Below, piece after piece: positions 14,852 to 20,498 of a stretch of 20,498 nt of DNA; within the stretch, counting starts at the first letter, position 1, and every line of letters begins with the position of its first letter. A program made the position numbers and the translations under genes. This DNA comes from JBBIWA01 sp037439425 (lineage in GTDB: Bacteria > Acidobacteriota > Blastocatellia > RBC074). The notes beneath the pieces were generated by a model. It ran no database searches. It saw nothing but the letters and a program-made list of their open reading frames with translations, and was not told the origin of the DNA. The stretch lies in the NCBI GenBank assembly GCA_037439425.1, contig JBBIWA010000090.1, positions 1 to 20,498 on the forward strand, written 5' to 3'.

Positions 14852-16561
14852 ATGCTGGACCTGAGCCAATACCAATCGCTGGGAGCTGCGCTCCGCGACG
14901 CCCTGGAGCGTTGGCCTGACGAGATCTGTCTCATCGAAGCCGACCGCGAGCGGGAGAACTGCCGGCTGACGTATCGGCAGTTCAAAGAGGCAGCGCTGCC
15001 TCTGGCTCGATTCCTCCAGGACATCGGATTCGGCGATGGCAGCCGTGCTGCCATTATCATGACCAACCAGTCGAAGTGGCTCATCTCGGCCTACGCGATT
15101 TTCTATCGCGGGGGCGTGATCGTGCCGCTCGATTACAAGCTCAGCAGCCAGGAGCACCTACAATTACTTGCCCACTCGAAGACCGAAGTGCTCATCATCG
15201 AGTATTACCTCTGGCGCGCCATGAGGCAGATCGAAGGATTGAAGGATCTGAAGGTCAAGGCGGTGCTCGTGACCGAAGCACCGCCTGATGCTGACTTGGC
15301 GGGAGCCTGTCGCTGGGAAGAATGCAAGGGCAGCGGCGAGCCTGAGTTTATGCCGCGCGAGAGGAACGACGTAGCCTGCATCGTTTACTCATCAGGCACC
15401 GGCGGGCGACCCAAAGGCTGCGTGCTCACTCATGAGAATTACCTCGAACAGTGTATCTCGCTGACGACGTGGTACCCGTTCTGGCCGGGAGTGCGCTACT
15501 TGAGCATCCTGCCCACCAACCATGCCATTGACTTCATGGTAGGCTTCATTGGTCCTTTCACCTGCGGCGCGGCGGTCGTGCATCTGCGGACGCTGCGACC
15601 GGAGTACGTCCGCGAGGCGTTCTCCCGTTACAAGATCACCTACGTGAGCCTCGTGCCGATGGTGCTGAAGAATCTGGAAAAAGGATTGAGAGCGCGGTTG
15701 GCTGAGCTGCCACCGCACCGACGATTGATCTTGCGAGGATTGATGCGGCTCAACCGTTTTCTCACTCGCAAGCAGCCCAATCTGAAGTTAAGCCGCCGTC
15801 TCTTTCCCCAGATTCATCAAGCGTTCGGCGGTGAGTTGCTAACGATCATCGTTGGTGGCGCATTCACGGAACCGGCTACTTTGCAGTTTTTCTATGATCT
15901 CGGCATCCCGGTGGCGAACGGCTACGGGCTGACAGAAGCGTGCACGGCGATCACGGTGAACGATCTGAAGCCATTCCGACCTGATACCGTGGGCAAGCCG
16001 CTGCCCGGTATCGAGGTGAAGATCGTCAACCCCGATGGCAACGGCATTGGCGAGGTGGCCACGCGCAGCAAGGCAGTCATGTCGCACTATCTTGACGACC
16101 CGGAACTGACGGCTGAGACCATCGTGGACGGCTGGCTCATGACCGGCGATCTTGGTCGCCTGGATGCCAGTGGGCATCTGCAACTCGTCGGTCGCAAGAA
16201 AAACATGATCGTGACCGAGGGCGGCAAAAACATTTATCCCGAAGACATCGAAAATGCCTTTGAAGGACTTGCGGTCAAGGAGTATTGCATCTTCGCTGCC
16301 CATTACATCTGGCCTCAGCGCCGCCTGACCGGCGAGCAGTTGATCATCGTGCTGCGGCTGGAGCCAGGGCAGGAGTTCACCGAAGTCCTGCGCGCGGACT
16401 TAATGGCGCGGAACCATCGTCTTCTGGATTACAAGCGCATCAGGGGGTACGTGATCTGGGACGAGGATTTCCCACGCACGGCCTCGCTCAAGATCAAGCG
16501 AACCGTTTTAGCTGAACAGATCCGTCAGCGACTCGATCGAACGGCTATTGTAGAGCTATGA
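14852..16561 (+). CDS. Acyl-activating AMP ligase (fatty acyl-CoA/acyl-ACP synthetase type)
   Basis: This 569-residue ANL-superfamily enzyme would activate a carboxylic acid with ATP to an acyl-adenylate and transfer it to a thiol. The P-loop-like motif is YSSGTGGRPKG (179-189; usual YTSGTTGxPKG), the adenine-binding segment is NGYGLTEAC (356-364), the hinge region is TGDLGRLDASGHLQLVGRKK, and the catalytic lysine is Lys547 in PRTASLKIKR. The length and domain order fit long-chain fatty-acid ligases rather than shorter aryl ligases. The adjacent acyl carrier protein makes an acyl-ACP synthetase role plausible; CoA cannot be excluded. The ATG at 14852 is the first in frame after the repeat, with GGGGCGGAG as ribosome-binding site. 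Its stop overlaps the start of the lipid kinase, so the two are coupled. Confidence 0.9.
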   Translation: MLDLSQYQSLGAALRDALERWPDEICLIEADRERENCRLTYRQFKEAALPLARFLQDIGFGDGSRAAIIMTNQSKWLISAYAIFYRGGVIVPLDYKLSSQEHLQLLAHSKTEVLIIEYYLWRAMRQIEGLKDLKVKAVLVTEAPPDADLAGACRWEECKGSGEPEFMPRERNDVACIVYSSGTGGRPKGCVLTHENYLEQCISLTTWYPFWPGVRYLSILPTNHAIDFMVGFIGPFTCGAAVVHLRTLRPEYVREAFSRYKITYVSLVPMVLKNLEKGLRARLAELPPHRRLILRGLMRLNRFLTRKQPNLKLSRRLFPQIHQAFGGELLTIIVGGAFTEPATLQFFYDLGIPVANGYGLTEACTAITVNDLKPFRPDTVGKPLPGIEVKIVNPDGNGIGEVATRSKAVMSHYLDDPELTAETIVDGWLMTGDLGRLDASGHLQLVGRKKNMIVTEGGKNIYPEDIENAFEGLAVKEYCIFAAHYIWPQRRLTGEQLIIVLRLEPGQEFTEVLRADLMARNHRLLDYKRIRGYVIWDEDFPRTASLKIKRTVLAEQIRQRLDRTAIVEL

Positions 16562-17457
16562 CAACTTCGTTTCTGGCTGTAGTCAATCCTGTCGCAGGTC
16601 ACGGACGCTGCGGCAAACTAGTCGGCCCGGCGCTGGAGCGCCTGCGGGCAGCAGGCATCGAACTCGCTGCCGTCGAAAGCCGCTATCCTGGCCATGGAAC
16701 CGAGTTGGTGAGAGAGGCTTATAGGAAGGGATACCGTCGGTTTATTGCCGTGGGCGGTGACGGCACGTCCTACGAAATCGTCAACGGGCTCTTTCCTGAA
16801 GCGTTGAATGATGAACCACCCACGTTGGCTTTTCTGCCTCTGGGCACAGGAAATTCATTCTTGCGCGACTTCACTGATCAGGGGTTGGAACAGGCGACGG
16901 AGGCTCTGATTGCCGGTCGGTCGCGCCCGTGCGATGTCGTGAGACTGACGCACAAAGACGGCGTCATTTACTACATCAACATTTTGAGCTTAGGGTTCGT
17001 GGCCGATGTCTGCACGCTCACGAATCGGCGCTTCAAGTGGATGGGATACCTGGGTTATGGGCTGGCCGTGATGCTCTGTCTGGCGCGCTTCAAACGAGAA
17101 GTGTTCCCGATCCGCATAGATGGAGCCGCGGAACCGGATCAAACCCGCACCGCCTTGCTGATCTTCAATAACAGCAAATTCACCGGCGGCACGATGATGC
17201 TCGCGCCGCACGCGGATACCAGCGATGGTCTGATCGAGATCGTGTGCTGGTCCGTCGGGCGCATCGGTTTTGTTCTCAACTTCCCCAAACTCTACGATGG
17301 CTCGCACATTGCTCATCCGGCCCTCTGGCACCGGAGCGCGAAGAGGATTGATTTTGATCTCGACGGCCCGATGAATGTGATGGTGGACGGCGAGGTGCTC
17401 ACGATTCATTGCGAATCCTTGGAGGTGCTCCCCTCGGCGCTGAAGGTGATGGTATGA
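16558..17457 (+). CDS. Lipid kinase of the diacylglycerol/sphingosine kinase family
   Basis: The 299-residue cytoplasmic enzyme has the catalytic features of the DAGK_cat family: an N-terminal VNPVAGHGRCGK, the ATP-binding GGDGT loop (67-70 within IAVGGDGTSYEIVNG) and PLGTGNSFLRDF (94-105), where most members have GTxND. The C-terminal half is a beta-sandwich ending VMVDGEVLTIHCESLEVLP. It should phosphorylate a lipid hydroxyl: diacylglycerol, a long-chain base, ceramide or another acyl lipid. The substrate is unknown; with an acyltransferase next to it, recycling of diacylglycerol to phosphatidate or a special lipid is likely. Its ATG overlaps the ligase stop. The 17-bp distance from its TGA to the next repeat arm leaves the acyltransferase without direct coupling. 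Confidence 0.9.
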   Translation: MTTSFLAVVNPVAGHGRCGKLVGPALERLRAAGIELAAVESRYPGHGTELVREAYRKGYRRFIAVGGDGTSYEIVNGLFPEALNDEPPTLAFLPLGTGNSFLRDFTDQGLEQATEALIAGRSRPCDVVRLTHKDGVIYYINILSLGFVADVCTLTNRRFKWMGYLGYGLAVMLCLARFKREVFPIRIDGAAEPDQTRTALLIFNNSKFTGGTMMLAPHADTSDGLIEIVCWSVGRIGFVLNFPKLYDGSHIAHPALWHRSAKRIDFDLDGPMNVMVDGEVLTIHCESLEVLPSALKVMV

Positions 17458-17462
17458 TAGGT

Positions 17463-17521
17463 GCCCGCGAAAGACGCGAAAAAAGCAATTTCGCGTGTTC
17501 TGCGTGTTTCGTGGGCGGTTT
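17463..17521. repeat. Hairpin repeat of GCGAAAGAC units before the acyltransferase gene
   Basis: The left arm GCCCGCGAAAGACGCGAA (17463-17480) pairs with a right arm of TTCGCGTGTTCTGCGTGTTT then CGTGGGC (17490-17516). It ends five bases before the ATG at 17526, and GGGCGG in the right arm is the only Shine-Dalgarno candidate. It is the third hairpin of this architecture inside the operon. Confidence 0.65.
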
Positions 17522-17525
17522 AAAT

Positions 17526-18278
17526 ATGAAAAAACTTTACTTGGTCATACGCAGTGTGATTTTGTGGATCGCCAGCATCCTCCATTTCTTTCCGATTTGC
17601 ACGTTCCTGGTGATCCTGGGAATCTTCGTTGATCCGCGCAAGAACGACCGTCCGCAGCGTTGGTTCTTTCGCAATATCCTACGAGTGGCTGGAGTTGATT
17701 TCGAGGTGCGCTACGCGCCAGGGTTTGACTGCACGCGCACCAGCATTTTTATATGCAATCACGTCAACATTTTTGATGCCTTCGTGATCTATTCCGCCAT
17801 TCCCCAGTTTGTGCGAGGCTTGGAATTGGAGTCTCACTTCAAGGTGCCCGCCTACGGCTGGATGATGAGACGCTTCGGCAACGTGCCGGTTCCCAATGAC
17901 AACAGCCCCTCAGGATTCAAGAAGATGCTGAAGCGCGCCAAGGCGGCTCTGGACGATGGTATCAGCCTCATTGTGTTTCCTGAAGGAACGCGCACTCGTG
18001 ACGGGCGGGTGGGGCCGTTCAAGAAGGGAGCCTTTGTCCTGGCTCAATACAGCGGCTATCCGATCGTTCCGATGAGCATTGTCGGGGCGTATGAGTTCAA
18101 TCGGAAGGGAAGCTGGATGCTTCGTCCGTCAAAGATCGTCGTGTACCTGCACGACACCATCGACATCACCGGGATGGGAAAGCAGGAAACGGAGACCCTG
18201 AGGGAAAGAGTGCACCGGATTGTTTCCAAACCCGTGGACGAGGCGCTGGGCATCAGTGCCACGTCAGAAGTGATATGA
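17526..18278 (+). CDS. PlsC-type 1-acylglycerol-3-phosphate acyltransferase family protein
   Basis: The 250-residue enzyme has a hydrophobic N-terminus (about 6-36) that would anchor it to the inner membrane. The acyltransferase catalytic motif is NHVNIFD, with His79 and Asp84 in the H-x4-D arrangement. The phosphate-binding motif is FPEGTR (151-156), followed by GPFKKGAF and the conserved IVPMSI. It would move an acyl group from acyl-ACP or acyl-CoA to a lysophospholipid or similar acceptor. I chose ATG 17526 because an upstream open extension to 17409 reads only the end of the lipid kinase and a repeat. Its stop overlaps the following ATG. The operon suggests that the upstream acyl carrier and ligase supply its donor. 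Confidence 0.9.
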   Translation: MKKLYLVIRSVILWIASILHFFPICTFLVILGIFVDPRKNDRPQRWFFRNILRVAGVDFEVRYAPGFDCTRTSIFICNHVNIFDAFVIYSAIPQFVRGLELESHFKVPAYGWMMRRFGNVPVPNDNSPSGFKKMLKRAKAALDDGISLIVFPEGTRTRDGRVGPFKKGAFVLAQYSGYPIVPMSIVGAYEFNRKGSWMLRPSKIVVYLHDTIDITGMGKQETETLRERVHRIVSKPVDEALGISATSEVI

Positions 18279-19240
18279 GCCCAGGCTCGCTCAATGCCGT
18301 CTACTCCAAACCGTCTATGCGCCGACGCTACGAGGTTTGGTTCCTCAAGCTCCTGCTGGCCGATGGAAGGGGGGCGTGGTGGTTTCGCTATCTTTTGCTG
18401 AATCCCGGACGACCTGACGGCGGCGGCTGTCCGGGGAATCCTCGTGGCCTGCCTGTGCAAGTGTGGGCCACCTCGTTTCCCCGAGATGGACAACCTCAAA
18501 GCTTCATTCAAGGATTTCCATTAGATCAACTTTCACTGAGCAATCCCGGCGCTCAGCCGTTCTATCTCCGCCTCAACAATGGCAGCCGCATCGAAGAAGA
18601 TTTTTGCGCTGGCCGAATGGAAGTAGACGGCCATGTGATTACCTGGGATTTGCGCTATCGCTCTACGTTGGGCGTATCCATGACCGAAGTGGGGTGGATC
18701 GGTTTTTCCCGCACGCCCCACTCGGACGCTGTGTTCTCAGGAGAGATTACCTTCGATGGCCAAAGCTTTCGTGGCGAGCTTTTAGGTTACGGGCTTCAAG
18801 GGCATAACTGCGGGTTCCGTCACCGCCATCTTTGGAACTGGACTCACTGCCTCGCTTTCAATTCGGCTGGCGGGATCAGCACCTTCGAGGCACTGGAATA
18901 TGAAATCCCCTTCGGCCTGCGATTCAGGAAAGCGTTGTTGTGGCACAAGGGGGAGCTTTACACCTTCAAGAATCTGGAAGAGATCCGAAGAGATCGCGAC
19001 AACTTGCAATGGATGTTCAGTTGCTCAGGCTCTAGTGATGGGTCTATCCTGACAGCCATCATCGACGGCAGCGGCCCATCCATCCACCGGCTGTCCTACC
19101 TGAAGACGGATTGCTCATCCACTTTTGAAGTCGCCAACAATAGTCTGGCGCGAGCCACACTCTACTTCAGCCGCCCTGGTCATCCTCTGGAGCAAATCAG
19201 TACGGACGGAGGCGCGGCCCTCGAAATGGTCGGCGGGTAG
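18275..19240 (+). CDS. Tocopherol-cyclase/AttH-like beta-barrel protein
   Basis: The 321-residue protein lacks signal peptide and membrane helices and is rich in alternating beta-strand patterns. It has features I associate with the tocopherol cyclase / AttH / hydroxyneurosporene-hydratase superfamily: an early RYEVWFLKLLL and FRYLLL, then a central GHNCGFRHRHLWNWTHCLAF resembling the GHxWGxxHaxxWaWxHC signature of the bacterial group. The residue usually Trp in that signature is Cys here. Members have a two-domain lipocalin-like fold that binds hydrophobic lipids. Its enzymatic role, if any, is unknown. The ATG overlaps the acyltransferase stop, so it is translationally coupled and is the last gene before the terminator. 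I assign only the fold family, with moderate certainty. Confidence 0.5.
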   Translation: MSPGSLNAVYSKPSMRRRYEVWFLKLLLADGRGAWWFRYLLLNPGRPDGGGCPGNPRGLPVQVWATSFPRDGQPQSFIQGFPLDQLSLSNPGAQPFYLRLNNGSRIEEDFCAGRMEVDGHVITWDLRYRSTLGVSMTEVGWIGFSRTPHSDAVFSGEITFDGQSFRGELLGYGLQGHNCGFRHRHLWNWTHCLAFNSAGGISTFEALEYEIPFGLRFRKALLWHKGELYTFKNLEEIRRDRDNLQWMFSCSGSSDGSILTAIIDGSGPSIHRLSYLKTDCSSTFEVANNSLARATLYFSRPGHPLEQISTDGGAALEMVGG

Positions 19241-19298
19241 AATGCCGATCAAACCGCTGAGTCCACCCAAGATCGCTGAGAGCAAGGGGAAGGAAATC

Positions 19299-19335
19299 AG
19301 GCCGTCAGGAGCAACTCTGGCGGCCTTTTTTATTT
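19299..19335 (+). terminator. Rho-independent terminator of the lipid operon
   Basis: The arm AGGCCGTCAG (19299-19308) pairs with CTGGCGGCCT (19317-19326) with one G-T pair, around the loop GAGCAACT, and runs into TTTTTTATTT. It lies 58 bases after the last gene. It is the clearest terminator in the window. Confidence 0.85.
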
Positions 19336-19337
19336 CC

Positions 19338-19380
19338 AGAATTTTATTCGCGTTCATTCGCCTCATTCGCGGAAAAATTC
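19338..19380. repeat. Hairpin repeat of ATTCGCGTTC units
   Basis: GAATTTTATTCGCG (19338-19351) pairs with the complement CGCGGAAAAATTC (19368-19380). Tandem units ATTCGCGTTC, ATTCGCCTC, ATTCGCGG lie between. It directly follows the terminator and belongs to the same architectural class as the other hairpin repeats. Confidence 0.6.
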
Positions 19381-19707
19381 AAGGTGAGACAGAGATCAAA
19401 GATTTCCCTGCTTCAGGAAGCTCTTTCGCTTCCCGTTCCTCAAAAAAGGCGACACCGTCGAGAAGCGTGATACGGTCCGAGCGAGATTCCTCGGCCACCT
19501 CGCCAAATCACACAGTGGCTGCGCGAGATTCCCCCACCACTTCATCGGACCTGCTTTCGGTGGTCCGGGGCGACTTCTTCAACCCACTGAACGGGTGAAA
19601 CTTGCCTAAAAGCCGGCAGCAGCCTCTCGATGGCACGTCGGTTGCAAGTGTGTATAAGCGTGTATAGAAACATTGGATATTCGAGTTTGGTTGACGAATC
19701 AGTCAAA
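19381..19707. other. Gene-free gap upstream of the cytochrome gene
   Basis: A plus-strand frame is open through much of this stretch (it starts back at 19125 inside the preceding gene), but it is serine-rich, lacks a ribosome-binding site and crosses the terminator and a repeat, so I reject it. Two related words, GCGAGATTCCTCGGCCACC and GCGAGATTCCCCCACCACT (near 19480-19545), show a loose internal duplication. A possible promoter for the cytochrome is TTGCAA (19642-19647) with TATAGA (19663-19668) at 15 bases; it is weak. Confidence 0.4.
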
Positions 19708-19718
19708 AGGAGGACAAC

Positions 19719-20141
19719 ATGATCCGAAAAGTAATAAGCCTTGCGGCGTTTGGGTTTTTCGTGGCGCTCATCCTCTGCTCCATTTCATCTCTAAAAGTCA
19801 TGGCTGGTCAAGATGAGGGCTTCGTTGAGAAAGGGCGTCAGCTCTACAAGCAGCATTGCGCGGCCTGTCATGGCGCCGACGCCAGAGGCAACGGACCAGC
19901 GGCAGCCTCGCTGAAAGTGGCTCCGTCCGACCTCACGATTATTCAAAAGAAGGGCGAGAAGTTTCCCTCCTACAAGGTCATGACCATCATCGAGGGGGAG
20001 AAAGTCGTGCCTGCCCACGGCAGTCGGGAAATGCCGGTGTGGGGGACCATCTTCCGGCGCACGAAAGATGAGATGCGGCAGCATGCTGATATCTATGCGT
20101 TGACGAAATACATCGAATCCATTCAGAAATCCGATCAGTGA
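19719..20141 (+). CDS. Secreted single-haem cytochrome c
   Basis: The 140-residue protein starts with a signal peptide (IRKVISLAAFGFFVALILCS, cleavage probably near VMAGQ, about 29). One c-type haem site, CAACH (Cys47, Cys50, His51), follows in QHCAACHGADARGNGPAA, typical of class I cytochromes. The distal ligand is probably Met105 in REMPVWGTIF. It ends in a helix, ADIYALTKYIESI. It would carry electrons in the periplasm for an unknown partner; no oxidase or dehydrogenase is adjacent. The start is fixed by a near-perfect AAGGAGG (19707-19713) five bases before the ATG. It lies after the operon terminator and is probably transcribed alone. Confidence 0.92.
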   Translation: MIRKVISLAAFGFFVALILCSISSLKVMAGQDEGFVEKGRQLYKQHCAACHGADARGNGPAAASLKVAPSDLTIIQKKGEKFPSYKVMTIIEGEKVVPAHGSREMPVWGTIFRRTKDEMRQHADIYALTKYIESIQKSDQ

Positions 20142-20158
20142 AGAACTGATTGTTCAGT

Positions 20159-20190
20159 CCGGGTGTCAGCCAGTGCTGGCTGGCATCCGG
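20159..20190 (+). terminator. Stem-loop after the cytochrome gene, without a T-run
   Basis: CCGGGTGTCAGCCAG pairs with CTGGCTGGCATCCGG with two G-T pairs, 18 bases after the cytochrome stop. No T-tract follows, so it is a weak or factor-dependent terminator, or an mRNA-stabilising hairpin. Confidence 0.5.
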
Positions 20191-20330
20191 GCGCTTCACT
20201 GCTGGACGATAAAGAGCACATAGGCGGCAGGAGCAGCAACACTTTGCTTGTCGTTCGCTTTTCTTCCAGACGCTCCCCTGGTTCACCCGAAAAAAATTTC
20301 AAAAAAATCTTCATGGGTTGAATGTTTTTT

Positions 20331-20351
20331 CATCGAAGATACGTCTATAAT
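20331..20351 (+). repeat. 21-bp perfect direct repeat, copy 1
   Basis: The word starts CATCGAAGATACG and ends with TATAAT. It recurs without change 147 bases further on. The bases on the left differ (T here, C there). TATAAT has no good -35 at normal spacing here. Confidence 0.8.
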
Positions 20352-20443
20352 AAATCGCAAGTGTTCTCGGCTGCCAGTTCTTCACGTGTCACACCCACAG
20401 TATAGAGGCCATCGCCTCTTCTTTCAATCGCCCTGCAAGGCCC

Positions 20444-20478
20444 TTGACATTTTTTAAACATTACGGTAAACAGTTACC
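20444..20478 (+). promoter_or_regulatory. Promoter with overlapping operator-like palindrome
   Basis: A perfect -35, TTGACA (20444-20449), is followed after 17 bases by TAAACA (20467-20472). A palindrome, GGTAA-ACAG-TTACC (20465-20478), covers the -10, the usual place for a repressor site. The controlled gene would lie beyond the right edge. Confidence 0.5.
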
Positions 20479-20498
20479 ATCGAAGATACGTCTATAAT
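20478..20498 (+). repeat. 21-bp perfect direct repeat, copy 2, ending at the window edge
   Basis: Identical to 20331-20351 and finishing on the last base of the window. It begins on the last base of the operator-like palindrome. Confidence 0.8.

Larger units (their letters stand above)
20142..20498. other. Terminal gene-free region
   Basis: No credible gene is present. It contains a hairpin after the cytochrome (20159-20190), a perfect small hairpin AGAGGC-CATC-GCCTCT (20404-20419), a strong promoter-operator and two copies of a 21-base repeat (separate entries). An A/T-rich stretch with runs of A and T (20290-20330) precedes the first repeat copy. The layout fits the upstream control region of a gene just beyond the window. 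Confidence 0.5.

Noticed and set aside
19115..19366. Minus-strand frame with a hydrophobic stretch (LLSAILGGLSGLIGIL)
   Set aside because: The hydrophobic part is the reverse of intergenic and terminator sequence, without a ribosome-binding site.
19125..19598. 157-codon plus-strand frame after the lipid operon
   Set aside because: It begins inside another gene, crosses a strong terminator and a repeat, and has low-complexity Ser/Thr-rich sequence.
20248..20457. 69-codon frame near the right edge
   Set aside because: It spans A/T runs, a 21-base repeat and the promoter region; no ribosome-binding site.

Overview
The window reads as ordinary chromosome from a moderately GC-rich, Gram-negative-type bacterium of an environmental lineage. 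Two giant periplasmic-propeller sensor kinases, an RsbU-like phosphatase and many degenerate short-tandem-repeat hairpins between genes would fit Acidobacteriota or a neighbouring phylum such as Calditrichota/KSB1. This placement is inference from gene style only, with no marker gene, and is weak.

Layout. Positions 1-1290 are nearly gene-free: a possible partial gene start on the minus strand, several hairpin repeats and a decayed fragment of a PLP-dependent trans-sulfuration enzyme whose cofactor lysine is lost. An APC-type amino-acid permease (1293-2762) and an orphan signal-peptide stub follow. Positions 2926-12365 are a signalling operon: two tandem histidine kinases, each with a 14-repeat double beta-propeller, a Y_Y_Y domain, one membrane span and a kinase core; a single-domain response regulator split by an in-frame TAG; a receiver-PP2C phosphatase (RsbU type); and a small unknown protein. 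Several junctions are ATGA overlaps or a few bases. The logic resembles the large Bacteroides hybrid two-component sensors, but the output goes through separate receivers and a phosphatase that would feed a partner-switching (anti-sigma/anti-anti-sigma) pathway. No target of that pathway is in the window.

Positions 12420-13256 form a small accessory patch: a DUF4926-like protein, an integron attC-like site, an unknown 93-residue protein and a 136-bp MITE-like element with terminal inverted repeats and an 8-bp target duplication.

A good promoter at 13284-13312 starts a lipid operon (13358-19240): a [2Fe-2S] protein with an unfamiliar N-terminal domain, an acyl carrier protein, an acyl-activating AMP ligase, a diacylglycerol/sphingosine-kinase-type lipid kinase, a PlsC-type acyltransferase and a tocopherol-cyclase/AttH-like beta protein, closed by a strong terminator at 19299-19335. 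Acyl groups could be activated, loaded on the carrier, transferred to a lipid acceptor and the acceptor phosphorylated; the product is unknown. Within this operon some genes are joined by ATGA overlaps, while three (ACP, ligase, acyltransferase) are each preceded by a hairpin repeat of the same architecture but different sequence.

A single-haem secreted cytochrome c (19719-20141) follows. The last 350 bases carry a promoter with an overlapping operator-like palindrome and a perfect 21-bp direct repeat whose second copy ends exactly at the last base.
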